Below are positions 15,648 through 22,513 of a stretch of 36,705 nucleotides of DNA, in pieces; within the stretch, counting starts at the first letter, position 1, and each line of letters begins with the position of its first letter. The notes below the pieces were generated by a model, which was given only the letters and a program-made list of their open reading frames with translations, ran no database searches and was not told where the DNA came from. The stretch is taken from NCBI GenBank assembly GCA_031271865.1, contig JAISUW010000060.1:1-36705 (forward strand). Direction: 5' to 3'. Source of the DNA: Oscillospiraceae bacterium (GTDB taxonomy: Bacteria; Bacillota; Clostridia; Oscillospirales; Acutalibacteraceae). The position numbers and the translations under genes were made by a program.

Positions 15648-16919
15648 TCAGAACAACTCCGGATGGTTACGCGCAACAACTTTAAACGCCTCGTCGGCAA
15701 TCTCAAGCGTTTCATTGATATCGCTGTCGGAGAGCGAATAGTTGATGAAGTGGTTATGGTGGCTGGTAAAGAAGATGCCGCGTTCGACGCAGGCTGCCAC
15801 CCATTCCTGATGAAGGAAGAGACTGTCATCATTGGCAATGCGCAGGTAGAAGAGTGCGGGTTCGCCGCTGACAATGAGGTTAAAGCCGTTGTTTTCTGCT
15901 GCGGCTTTCAGGCCGTCGGTCACTTTGATGCCTTTTTCGCGGAGGAGGCCGGGGAGTTTAAGTTCGCGCATTTTGGTGATGTTGGCGATAGCGGCGGCGA
16001 AAGGAACGGCGCTCATCCAATAGGAGCCGGTATAGGAGAGGGAACTGACCGCGCTCTTGATGAACTCTTTGCCGCAGAGGCAGGACACATTCCAACCGTT
16101 GGCGATGGCCTTGCAGAACGTGATGAGGTCAGCTTCAAAGCCGTAAAACGCATCGGAGCCTTCGGTAGCGAGCCGGAAGCCTGCGCGCACATCGTCAACG
16201 ATGAGGACAATGCCGTGCTTGGTGCAGAGTTCGCGGACTTTCTGCCAGTAGCCCTCGGCGGGGAGTTCATTGTCCTTGTAGTTGCCGTGCATATAGGGGG
16301 TAGCGATATAGGCGGCGATCTCCCCTTCGTTTTCGGCAATGACTTTTTCCAGCGCGGGGATGTCATTCCAGTCGATGTAGAGATTGTTTGCGACATCTTC
16401 GGGGATGACGCCGGGGTAGTCGACTTTCTGCGTCCAGGGGGAAACGCCGTGGTAGAAACCGTTGATGAAGATAATCTTCTTTCTATGGGTATGCGCACGG
16501 GCGGTCATGATAGCACAAGAAGTGACGTCATTTCCGTTTTTGGCGAAGAAAGCCCAGTCTGCGCTCTTCACAGTGTCGACCATCAGCTCCGCCAATTCCA
16601 CCATCTTATAGCTGGGGCCCGTGACGCAATTGCCGCGCTTGATCTGTGCCAAGGCAGCGGCGTCCACATCGGGGTCATTGTAACCTAAGATGTTCGGACC
16701 GTAGGCGCACATATAGTCAATGTAGCGGTTGCCGTCCACATCCCAGAAGTAGGAACCACGGGCGTACTCGCCGGCGGCATCGTCGCTGAGCAGCGGCCAC
16801 TTGCTGACCGGGATGAAGTTGCCCTCTGCGGGGCCTAAGTGACCATAGACACCGGATGGAATGACTTTCGTAGCGCGGTCAAACCATTCGCGGGATTTGG
16901 TGTGTTTATAGGGTTCCAT
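15648..16919 (-). CDS. Class-III PLP aminotransferase (glutamate-1-semialdehyde aminomutase-like)
   Basis: A 423-residue pyridoxal-phosphate enzyme of the omega-aminotransferase / HemL fold. The conserved blocks are ARGSYFWDVDGNRYIDYMC, a cofactor phosphate region NGNDVTSCAIMTARAHT, IVDDVRAGFR (the aspartate contacts the PLP nitrogen) and the Schiff-base lysine K270 in FCKAIANGW. The family normally has DE(V/M)xTGFR and SKxxxGG, so both motifs are altered, arguing against a housekeeping HemL. No other tetrapyrrole genes lie here. GAGGAG precedes the ATG. The start lies six bases after the toxin gene, so it is probably read from the same transcript. The amino donor and acceptor are unknown. 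Confidence 0.88.
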   Translation of the reverse strand: MEPYKHTKSREWFDRATKVIPSGVYGHLGPAEGNFIPVSKWPLLSDDAAGEYARGSYFWDVDGNRYIDYMCAYGPNILGYNDPDVDAAALAQIKRGNCVTGPSYKMVELAELMVDTVKSADWAFFAKNGNDVTSCAIMTARAHTHRKKIIFINGFYHGVSPWTQKVDYPGVIPEDVANNLYIDWNDIPALEKVIAENEGEIAAYIATPYMHGNYKDNELPAEGYWQKVRELCTKHGIVLIVDDVRAGFRLATEGSDAFYGFEADLITFCKAIANGWNVSCLCGKEFIKSAVSSLSYTGSYWMSAVPFAAAIANITKMRELKLPGLLREKGIKVTDGLKAAAENNGFNLIVSGEPALFYLRIANDDSLFLHQEWVAACVERGIFFTSHHNHFINYSLSDSDINETLEIADEAFKVVARNHPELF

Positions 16920-16925
16920 ATTGTG

Positions 16926-17240
16926 TTACTCCTCCATATCTTGCTTGAACCTGCGTAGAATTGCGGCGTCGCTCTGCGCCGAATGGATTACATGGTAGAT
17001 GTGCACTTCGCTCTTGTCTTCAAAGACCCGGTAGTAAAGGATGTACCTGCTTAGTGCGATAACACGGATTTCAGAGTTGCTTAAGATAGGCAAAGAAGCC
17101 GGCTTGCCTCGGTAAGGGAAATCACAAAGTGAACAAACGCGCGTTTTAATATCTTGTATTACGCGTTCAGCGTACCATGGAGCGTTCCTCGTCAGATAAT
17201 CTGTAATTTCGATGAGCTCCGCTTTTGCGGCGTCCTGCAT
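16926..17240 (-). CDS. RelE/ParE-family toxin
   Basis: A 104-residue member of the ParE/RelE toxin fold. It has an N-terminal helical hairpin (AKAELIEITDYLTRNAPWYAER), the central SEIRVIALSRYILYYRV strand region and the C-terminal HVIHSAQ segment. ParE members poison DNA gyrase and RelE members cut mRNA; the sequence alone does not decide, although the helix pattern is closer to ParE. I chose the ATG at 17240, with AAGG just upstream; a GTG at 17246 overlapping the antitoxin stop is the alternative. It is directly downstream of its antitoxin and six bases upstream of the aminotransferase. Confidence 0.85.
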   Translation of the reverse strand: MQDAAKAELIEITDYLTRNAPWYAERVIQDIKTRVCSLCDFPYRGKPASLPILSNSEIRVIALSRYILYYRVFEDKSEVHIYHVIHSAQSDAAILRRFKQDMEE

Positions 17241-17242
17241 AA

Positions 17243-17524
17243 TCACCTTAATACTGCTTTGGAACGTAATCCGGCATCCAATCGCTCCTCCACTTCTTCG
17301 AAAACTTCTTCGAGAGAATAAAACGTACTCTTCCCCTCCAAATCATCCACGAGGGAACCGAGAACCGCACCGGTGGTGTAGTTGTCTTCCACCAGCGCGA
17401 GATAGTCGTCATTCGTCAGCAACACGAAGTCATCGTCCCCCTTGTGCGTGAACACAGCGGGAGAGCCGTCCGTACAAGCCGCACGAACCTCTTCCGGGAG
17501 TTTGTCGGTGGGAAAGAATTTCAT
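17243..17524 (-). CDS. Phd/YefM-like antitoxin
   Basis: A 93-residue protein with the Phd/YefM pattern: PAVFTHKGDDDFVLLTNDDY matches the family's strand-turn-strand (…I-T-K-G-…-V-L-L-S-…-Y). It is followed by an acidic C-terminal helix SLEEVFEEVEERL that would wrap the toxin. The N-terminus is short. Such antitoxins bind their own promoter and repress the pair. GGAGAT lies six bases before the ATG. The stop overlaps the alternative toxin start. No clear promoter is visible in the 73 bases upstream, so read-through from the SCP2-like gene is possible. Confidence 0.82.
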   Translation of the reverse strand: MKFFPTDKLPEEVRAACTDGSPAVFTHKGDDDFVLLTNDDYLALVEDNYTTGAVLGSLVDDLEGKSTFYSLEEVFEEVEERLDAGLRSKAVLR

Positions 17525-17597
17525 GGGAAATCTCCTTGCATTGCATCGCTTATCCTCTGGGAGGGCTTCTTAGGAACGGCTCGTGCGGAGAGACTGC

Positions 17598-18359
17598 TCA
17601 GCTTAAATAGAGTGCCGCTCGATCCATCACACGGTTGAGGTTGTCAATCATGTTGATCATGCCGCGCATGGTGATGGAACCGTTGCCGATGCAGGCCAAG
17701 GCGTTCACTTTGCCGTCAAAGAGGGCGCGGGCCAGTTCGATGCTCTCAAATTCCATGATGGCGCGGGGCTTCACGGCGCGGGTCTTCTCGGCGGCGGCGA
17801 CGTGGTTCTTGAAATGAATCGTGACCGCCGGACCGTCTTTGACAGAAAATCCGATGTCCCCGTCCGGGATGAGGTGCGCGGAGAACTTGCCGATTTCGTC
17901 ATAGTCCGCGACCTGCGCCAAGGCCGTTCCCAAGACATAGAGGGTGAGTGTGGTGCTGATTTCGAAGAACTCCGGATCGGCGAGGTCTTCCTCTGTGGGG
18001 CGCAGGTAGCTCTCGAGCTTCTTCGAGAGCTTGTCGAAATCCTTCGTCAAGAAGCCGATGTGTTGGAAGCCTTTGACAGGAATCGGGGTAGCTTTTCCAT
18101 CCACTACGTCATTGAACTTCTGCGGGGAACCGAGGGGAATCTTGACATCGCACTTGTGTACGCCGGGGTCGACGCGCACTCTGCCGTTTGCAAATGTAAA
18201 GGTCGCTTTGGGGCCGTCCTTTACATCAAAGCAGAGCCGAATCGGTTTCTTGTTCGTGAGGAGCGCACGGGCTGAGGCGTCCAGCTCGCATAAGTTCTCC
18301 ATTGCCCCCATGACCCCGAACATATTGATGTACGCCATGGTTTTCGGGTCCAGTGCCAT
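17598..18359 (-). CDS. Putative tandem SCP2-like fold protein (copy B)
   Basis: A 253-residue soluble protein made of two similar halves. FDVKDGPKATFTF at 44-56 recurs as FSVKDGPAVTIHF at 171-183, and DGK at 87-89 recurs at 215-217, an internal spacing of about 127 residues. The order (hydrophobic strands, then L/F-x4-DGK, then a GxxxxxG segment) is that of the SCP2 sterol-carrier fold, so a hydrophobic small-molecule ligand is likely but unproven. It has its own near-perfect promoter and GGAGG binding site. Downstream come the toxin-antitoxin pair and the aminotransferase. It resembles copy A at 12306-13097. Confidence 0.6.
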   Translation of the reverse strand: MALDPKTMAYINMFGVMGAMENLCELDASARALLTNKKPIRLCFDVKDGPKATFTFANGRVRVDPGVHKCDVKIPLGSPQKFNDVVDGKATPIPVKGFQHIGFLTKDFDKLSKKLESYLRPTEEDLADPEFFEISTTLTLYVLGTALAQVADYDEIGKFSAHLIPDGDIGFSVKDGPAVTIHFKNHVAAAEKTRAVKPRAIMEFESIELARALFDGKVNALACIGNGSITMRGMINMIDNLNRVMDRAALYLS

Positions 18360-18425
18360 ATGATGCCTCCGTTTTCTTTTCTGTGCGGCGGCTTGTCCCG
18401 CCTGTGTGTAGTATATTCCGTATTT

Positions 18426-18454
18426 ATTGTATCACGTTTCGCGCCGTTAGTCAA
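18426..18454 (-). promoter_or_regulatory. Sigma-A promoter for SCP2-like copy B
   Basis: TTGACT (18454-18449) and TACAAT (18431-18426) are 17 bp apart on the minus strand. Transcription should start about 60 bases before the ATG at 18359. Confidence 0.85.
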
Positions 18455-18629
18455 GGGAAATTTGCGTATTCCGCCGATTTTGCGGATTTTTCTGTATCCT
18501 GCAACTGCGCCGGGCGGTAATACTTCCCATGGTTACTTGCCGTTTGGCTGCACATTCTATATCCACAGGCACAACGCCTCTGATTTCAAAAAAGAAATCA
18601 TAAATCTTGAACCTAAGGGGTGAAAAATC

Positions 18630-18806
18630 ATGGCGAAGTGGCATTCCAAACAGATTCTCAAGGGGCTGGCTATCGGCTCTGCCGTCGGTGCCGCAGCAGG
18701 TCTCATCGGCGGTGCAGCCCAGCAGCCGCGCTACCAGAAATCCGCGAAGAACACAGTGAATAAGGCGATTAAAACGTTCTCCAACTTTGTGGACGCTCTC
18801 AGCTAA
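18630..18806 (+). CDS. 58-residue glycine-zipper membrane protein (YtxH-like)
   Basis: A small protein starting MAKWHSKQILKGLAIGSAVG. One short glycine/alanine-rich membrane segment (about residues 12-31, with GSAVGAAAGLIGGAA small-xxx-small spacing) is followed by a basic helix (YQKSAKNTVNKAIKTFSNF). This layout matches the YtxH-type small stress or envelope proteins of Firmicutes. AAGGGGTG lies six bases upstream of the ATG, and a strong terminator follows. It is the only plus-strand gene between 12255 and 34950. I could not place its promoter with confidence. Confidence 0.75.
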   Translation: MAKWHSKQILKGLAIGSAVGAAAGLIGGAAQQPRYQKSAKNTVNKAIKTFSNFVDALS

Positions 18807-18827
18807 TCCCAATCCGGTGCAAAACAC

Positions 18828-18869
18828 AGTACGCAGCCGAACAACTCCGGCCGCGTACTGCGTTTTTTT
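18828..18869 (+). terminator. Rho-independent terminator
   Basis: AGTACGC-A-GCCG pairs with CGGC-C-GCGTACT around a short loop, followed by GCG and seven T residues. It lies 22 bases after the 58-residue gene. Confidence 0.9.
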
Positions 18870-18927
18870 AAGTTTTGCTTAACTTTTTCTTTTTTACAAA
18901 ATTTTTAGTGCATTCTTAGAAATGAGA

Positions 18928-19470
18928 TTAACTGTCGACAGAAACACGCAGCAGCAATGCCTGTGACTTGCCGTCGGGAATCTTTCCGTCCAATACCAAC
19001 TGCCGGGCTTCCGCCAAGGGCATTTTGACCAAGTGCAGATACTCATCCTCATCCGGGTGAGCCGCCCCCATGGCGGTCACGCGGCATTTATAAAAATGTA
19101 TCCGCTCATCACAGAAGCCGACGCTGGAATAGTACTGTCCCAAATACGCCCAATCCGTACCGGCGGCGCCGGTTTCTTCCTCCAGCTCGCGCTGCACAGC
19201 CGCAAATGGATCTTCCCCGCGCTCCAGTTTTCCTGCCGGGACTTCCAGAAGCACCTCCCCGTACGCATAGCGGAACTGCCGTACCAGCAACACTTCGTTC
19301 TGCTCTGTCAGCGCGCAGACAGCCACCGCACCGGGGTGCGATACCAATTCACGGAAAGCTTCTCTCCCATCCGGGAGATATACCTCATCCCGACGGATGG
19401 TCAGTATCCGCCCTTGGTATACAATATGTTGCGCCTTCGTCCGTTCGATTAGACCGCTGTCGTCAGGCAT
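18928..19470 (-). CDS. nudF: Nudix hydrolase, probable ADP-ribose pyrophosphatase
   Basis: A 180-residue Nudix protein. The box runs from G80 to G101 (G80, E86, R94, E95, E98, E99), matching Gx5Ex7REUxEExG exactly. Upstream lies GAVAVCALTEQNEVLLVRQFRYAYGE, typical of the ADP-ribose pyrophosphatase branch, which also has the YYSSVGFCDERIHFY segment. It converts ADP-ribose to AMP and ribose-5-phosphate. AGGAGG precedes the ATG. The 41-residue basic ORF upstream and its promoter probably feed this gene, since no terminator with a T-tract lies between. Confidence 0.9.
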   Translation of the reverse strand: MPDDSGLIERTKAQHIVYQGRILTIRRDEVYLPDGREAFRELVSHPGAVAVCALTEQNEVLLVRQFRYAYGEVLLEVPAGKLERGEDPFAAVQRELEEETGAAGTDWAYLGQYYSSVGFCDERIHFYKCRVTAMGAAHPDEDEYLHLVKMPLAEARQLVLDGKIPDGKSQALLLRVSVDS

Positions 19471-19574
19471 ACTGCCTCCTCATTCTTGCAGACACACCGA
19501 AACACAGCGCAGCACGCTGCGGTTCGGCTCTTGCTGTGCGCTTCTCGGCATTATGTACCGGCACCGTTTCAAGT

Positions 19575-19700
19575 TCACCCGATACGCGGCATAATAAGCA
19601 CCTGCATACCGGACATCCGGCTGCCCGACTTCTGAACACGCATAAAGATTTCTTTCCGGCGTTTGAAGACTTTCCGATGTTTGCGTGACCTAAGTTTCAT
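19575..19700 (-). CDS. 41-residue, strongly basic small protein
   Basis: An ORF with an unusually strong leader: AAAGGGAGAGG five bases before the ATG, 95 bases downstream of a TTGCAT/TATACT promoter. The product begins MKLRSRKHRKVFKRRKEIFM; 13 of its first 21 residues are Arg, Lys or His. It ends with a hydrophobic MQVLIMPRIG. It might be a nucleic-acid-binding peptide, a leader peptide for the Nudix gene, or a fortuitous frame. I recognise no family. A longer in-frame start (MDNDHTD...) exists but has no binding site. Confidence 0.45.
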   Translation of the reverse strand: MKLRSRKHRKVFKRRKEIFMRVQKSGSRMSGMQVLIMPRIG

Positions 19701-19799
19701 TTTGACCTCTCCCTTTGGCGCTGACTGCACCTGCACATCCGTATGATCGTTATCCATGCTGCCGGTACGCTTCACCGAACAGCTTTTTGAACCTTACTT

Positions 19800-19828
19800 A
19801 GTATACCACATTTCCCGGGAAAATGCAA
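19800..19828 (-). promoter_or_regulatory. Sigma-A promoter for the small basic ORF and nudF
   Basis: TTGCAT (19828-19823) and TATACT (19805-19800) are 17 bp apart on the minus strand. The start site should be near 19793. Confidence 0.75.
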
Positions 19829-20016
19829 GCAAAAATTGACAATTTCTGACAATATGAAACAATATATTCCATAATATGCCAATTTCAGACGCAGATAATT
19901 CTTGCAAAGAAAATTAAATAGAGAAAAGAAGCCGTCTGAGGAAAGAACTGTCCCTTGGTATAAGGGGGCAGTTTCTCCACTCTGCTTCTTACTCTACTCT
20001 TCTATTCGTCCTGTCT
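19829..20016. other. AT-rich intergenic region after rpsT
   Basis: This stretch is much more AT-rich than its surroundings. It holds TTGACA at 19836 and a TGACAA/CATAAT pair with 17 bp spacing on the plus strand, which could be a promoter, but no plus-strand gene follows. The only clear structure is the hairpin described at 19946-19973. I see no coding sequence. Confidence 0.5.
19946..19973 (-). terminator. Probable terminator of rpsT
   Basis: On the minus strand AACTGCCCCCTT pairs with AAGGGACAGTT, including G-U pairs, followed by CTTTCC. It lies about 45 bases past the S20 stop codon. The T-tract is weak. Confidence 0.5.
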
Positions 20017-20304
20017 TCAGTTGCCGGCGCGCAGGCGCATGAGCTGGGATTTCTTGCGGGCGGCCGCATTCTTGTGGATGAGCCCTTTGGCGGCGGCTTG
20101 ATCCACACGGCGGATGGCTTCAAGCGTGGGGTCTGCGGCTTCGCGGGCATATTTCGGCGCGGCTGCATCCACTACGGGCGTTGCGTCTTTGGAAGCAAAC
20201 GCTTTCTTCAGGCTGGTTTTCATCGCGGACTTGCGGGCGCGGTTGCGGGCGGCCTTGGCTTGGTTCACCAGCACGCGTTTCTTGGCGGATTTGATGTTCG
20301 GCAT
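20017..20304 (-). CDS. rpsT: 30S ribosomal protein S20
   Basis: A 95-residue basic protein of the S20 family. It starts MPNIKSAKKRVLVNQAKAAR and ends KGLIHKNAAARKKSQLMRLR, both diagnostic. The helices bind 16S rRNA in the body of the small subunit. The start is fixed by the conserved N-terminus; AAGGAG lies about 13 bases upstream, a long spacing. A near-consensus promoter lies 55 bases before the ATG, so the gene is transcribed alone. Confidence 0.97.
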   Translation of the reverse strand: MPNIKSAKKRVLVNQAKAARNRARKSAMKTSLKKAFASKDATPVVDAAAPKYAREAADPTLEAIRRVDQAAAKGLIHKNAAARKKSQLMRLRAGN

Positions 20305-20359
20305 CCTTGCAAACGTTCTCCTTTCGCAATTGTTTATGCATACGTACAAATACTTGTTT

Positions 20360-20388
20360 ATTATAGCATACCTTACCGCGATTTGCAA
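20360..20388 (-). promoter_or_regulatory. Sigma-A promoter for rpsT
   Basis: TTGCAA (20388-20383) and a perfect TATAAT (20365-20360) are 17 bp apart on the minus strand. Confidence 0.85.
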
Positions 20389-20461
20389 GCTTTTTTTGCA
20401 AATTTTTTCTTGTCTTTCCTCGACCGGTGCGCGGCTGCGGCGGCCGACGCAGGGGCTGCCC

Positions 20462-21331
20462 TTATGTCTTGCGGATATACGCAATCATCGCCAACGCCGC
20501 TGCGGTTCCTTCTGCTGCGGCGAAGTGGACTTGCGCGAACCCGCCGGTGCAGTCCCCGGCGGCATAGAGTCCCGGCAGGTTGGTTTCGTGCTTCTCGTCC
20601 ACTTTGACGGCGCTGCCTTGCGTCTCTGCCCCGAGCTTTTGGGCGAGGTCTGCGGCGCCGGCGGAACCGAGGGCAACGAATAACCCGTCTATGGCTACGG
20701 AAGAACCGTCTGTGAACGCCACACCGCTCAGCTTGGCACCCCCGAGGACGGCTTTGAGTTTGCCGGACAGGACTTTTACGCCCGGCGGCGGCGTAAACGA
20801 AAGCGCCTCCCCATTGGTCAGAATGTAAGCCCCGGCGGCTGTAGCCGTCAGCTCTTGCAGCTCATGCGCTGCGTAACTGCCCGCACCTAAGACGGCGACG
20901 GTCTTGCCGCGGTAGAAGAAAGCATCACAGACCGCGCAGTAACTCACTCCCCTGCCCTCGTATTCTTTCAGACCGGGAATCTTGAGCGTTTTGCGCTGCA
21001 TCCCCGTAGCAATCAGCGCCGCTTTGCCGGTGACACTTTCCCCGCTTTGCAGCTTGACGCTGAAGCCCTCCGGCTGCCAGTCGAGGGCAAAGACTTCCTC
21101 CTCATAGAAAACCGCCCCGAGCGCCTTAGCCTGCGCCCTGCCGCAGTCCAAAAGCTGCGTGCCGGAAACCGGCTCTATCATGCCGAAGTAGTTCTCTATG
21201 CGCTCCGCCTTCGCCAACGCTCCGTAGTCCTTCGTGAAGAGCGCGACGGTCAGATTGGCTCTTCGCAGATAGATGGCAGCCGTGACCCCGGCGGGTCCGG
21301 CACCGATGATGATTGCGTCATAAACTTGCAT
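20462..21331 (-). CDS. Thioredoxin-reductase-like flavoprotein with atypical nucleotide site
   Basis: A 289-residue two-domain flavoprotein. The FAD motif is GAGPAG at 10-15, the redox-active cysteines are C132 and C135 (YCAVCD, usually CATC), and the C-terminal FAD motif is GLYAAGDCTGG. The pyridine-nucleotide domain is unusual. The expected GGGDSA is GAGSYAAHE, and the HRRxxxRA stretch that grips the NADPH phosphate is missing, replaced by YILTNGEALSF. Ferredoxin-dependent thioredoxin reductases of clostridia are known to lack these motifs, and this may be one. AGGAGG precedes the chosen ATG. No thioredoxin gene is adjacent. Confidence 0.85.
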   Translation of the reverse strand: MQVYDAIIIGAGPAGVTAAIYLRRANLTVALFTKDYGALAKAERIENYFGMIEPVSGTQLLDCGRAQAKALGAVFYEEEVFALDWQPEGFSVKLQSGESVTGKAALIATGMQRKTLKIPGLKEYEGRGVSYCAVCDAFFYRGKTVAVLGAGSYAAHELQELTATAAGAYILTNGEALSFTPPPGVKVLSGKLKAVLGGAKLSGVAFTDGSSVAIDGLFVALGSAGAADLAQKLGAETQGSAVKVDEKHETNLPGLYAAGDCTGGFAQVHFAAAEGTAAALAMIAYIRKT

Positions 21332-21417
21332 GGTATCCTCCTGCGGCGGCATTCCCTCTATCTGTAACGTATGGGAGAATGGACTGTACTATTCCTGAAA
21401 TCCCAAGCCTCCGCACT

Positions 21418-21945
21418 TCACTCATACCGCTTGCCGTCCCATTCCAGATAGCCGCCGACGTGGGAGGCCGTATCGCTGCGGTGCGTCCAGTGTACGCCGC
21501 CGCCTTGCGCATCATAGTAATACTCCCCGTAGAACGCGACCGTGTCGCCGACCGCCAGACCTGCCAAGCGCGGCGCTTGGTCGATGTTGTGTGCAACGAG
21601 GAGCGTATGCCCGTCGGACATCTCTAGGATAAAGCGCTGGTGGCGGGCACCATCGTTGTCATCTGCGAGGATGCGCTGCACCGTACCGTAACCGGCAACC
21701 TGCACATCGCTTTTCTTCTGCGCAAAAAGCCTCGCTATCTCAGCGGCACCGCCGTCGGTCGGGAATCGCACGTCGGATTCCGGCGCGGCGGCACTCGACG
21801 GTGGGGGTGCGGCGGCTGAAGTTCCCGCTTCTTCCTCCCCGAACCAATTTCGGAACGTGCCTCCTTTCGCAATGTACAGCACAACCAAAATAAGCACAAT
21901 GGCTATCGGGCTGAGGTATGAGAGGACACTCTTACGCTTTGCCAT
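21418..21945 (-). CDS. DUF3465-like membrane-anchored protein
   Basis: A 175-residue protein with one N-terminal membrane helix (about 10-26, SPIAIVLILVVLYIA), an Ala/Pro/Ser-rich linker and a C-terminal domain outside the membrane. The domain shows the DUF3465 pattern: HQRFILEMSDGHTLLVAHNI, VGDTVAFYGEYYYD and GGVHWTHRSD. The family's function is unknown; the pattern suggests an OB-like fold. AGGAGGG precedes the ATG. The gene lies downstream of the tRNA-Asn terminator. Confidence 0.8.
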   Translation of the reverse strand: MAKRKSVLSYLSPIAIVLILVVLYIAKGGTFRNWFGEEEAGTSAAAPPPSSAAAPESDVRFPTDGGAAEIARLFAQKKSDVQVAGYGTVQRILADDNDGARHQRFILEMSDGHTLLVAHNIDQAPRLAGLAVGDTVAFYGEYYYDAQGGGVHWTHRSDTASHVGGYLEWDGKRYE

Positions 21946-22035
21946 ACGCAGACCCTCCTATTGGGCGGTTTCGTCATTTTGACGATTGCTTCAATGACAA
22001 TTCGCGCCTTTGTAGTATTATTGCACAAACCGTAA

Positions 22036-22066
22036 GCAAAAACCCGCTAACCAACCGTCAGCGGGT
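22036..22066 (-). terminator. Terminator of the tRNA/5S operon
   Basis: On the minus strand ACCCGCT and AGCGGGT form a stem with an 11-base loop, followed by TTTTTGC. It lies just after the tRNA-Asn CCA end. Confidence 0.9.
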
Positions 22067-22070
22067 ATTC

Positions 22071-22146
22071 TGGCTCCCCCTGTTGGACTCGAACCAACGA
22101 CCCTGCGGTTAACAGCCGCATGCTCTACCAACTGAGCTAAGGAGGA
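22071..22146 (-). tRNA. tRNA-Asn (anticodon GTT)
   Basis: A complete 76-base cloverleaf with encoded CCA. The acceptor stem is TCCTCCT/AGGGGGA with one G-U pair. The D-loop has AGCTCAGTTGGTAGAGC, the anticodon loop CTGTTAA gives GTT, and the T-arm is GTTGGTTCGAGTCCAAC. Last gene of the tRNA-Glu/5S/tRNA-Asn transcript. Confidence 0.97.
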
Positions 22147-22152
22147 AAAGGA

Positions 22153-22188
22153 ATCCACGCGGTATTGTATGCACAATGGAGCGTGGAT
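22153..22188 (-). other. Spacer hairpin between 5S rRNA and tRNA-Asn
   Basis: ATCCACGC (22153-22160) pairs with GCGTGGAT (22181-22188), and within it ATTGT pairs with ACAAT. It may be an RNase processing stem that trims the 5S 3' end or tRNA 5' end. Confidence 0.5.
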
Positions 22189-22191
22189 ATG

Positions 22192-22308
22192 TGTTGGCAT
22201 CGACCTATCTTCCCGGGGCGTCGCCACCCAAGTATTGTCGGCGCAAAAGAGCTTAACTACCGTGTTCGGGATGGGAACGGGTGGACCTCTTCGCCATAGA
22301 CACCAACT
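22192..22308 (-). rRNA. rrf: 5S ribosomal RNA
   Basis: About 117 bases. It begins GTTGGTGTCTATGGCGAAGA and contains the conserved CACCCGTTCCCATCCCGAAC and GTAGTTAAGC; the end GATGCCAACAC pairs with the start. No 16S or 23S gene is linked. It sits 15 bases after tRNA-Glu and 45 bases before tRNA-Asn. Confidence 0.96.
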
Positions 22309-22323
22309 GTGCAGCAAGGCTGC

Positions 22324-22399
22324 TGGTGACCCGTACGAGATTCGAACTCGTGTTGCCGCCGTGAGAGGGCGGAGTCTTAGGCCACTTGACCAACGGGCC
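22324..22399 (-). tRNA. tRNA-Glu (anticodon CTC)
   Basis: A 76-base gene with encoded CCA. The acceptor stem is GGCCCGT/ACGGGTC, the anticodon arm CCGCC-CTCTCAC-GGCGG gives CTC, reading GAG, and the T-arm is ACGAGTTCGAATCTCGT. First gene of the stable-RNA transcript, ~50 bases after a perfect promoter. Confidence 0.95.
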
Positions 22400-22452
22400 G
22401 TCTGTAGAGGCAGGCTCTTCTCTGCCCTACCTGCTCGCTGACTGCATTAGCT

Positions 22453-22481
22453 ATTATACCACTTCTTGGAGCAAATGTCAA
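22453..22481 (-). promoter_or_regulatory. Perfect-consensus stable-RNA promoter
   Basis: TTGACA (22481-22476), a 17-bp spacer and TATAAT (22458-22453) on the minus strand, with an A-rich stretch just upstream (AAAAAAACC) that could act as an UP element. It drives tRNA-Glu, 5S and tRNA-Asn. Confidence 0.92.
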
Positions 22482-22513
22482 GGTTTTTTTCGAATTTTTT
22501 CAGATTTTTCTTT

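Noticed and set aside
15648-16919. Assignment as housekeeping hemL
   Set aside because: The cofactor motifs differ from HemL (DDVRAGFR, FCKAIANG), and no tetrapyrrole genes are nearby.
19836-19880. Plus-strand promoter in the AT-rich gap after rpsT
   Set aside because: TTGACA/TGACAA and CATAAT boxes are plausible by spacing, but no gene or recognisable RNA follows on that strand.
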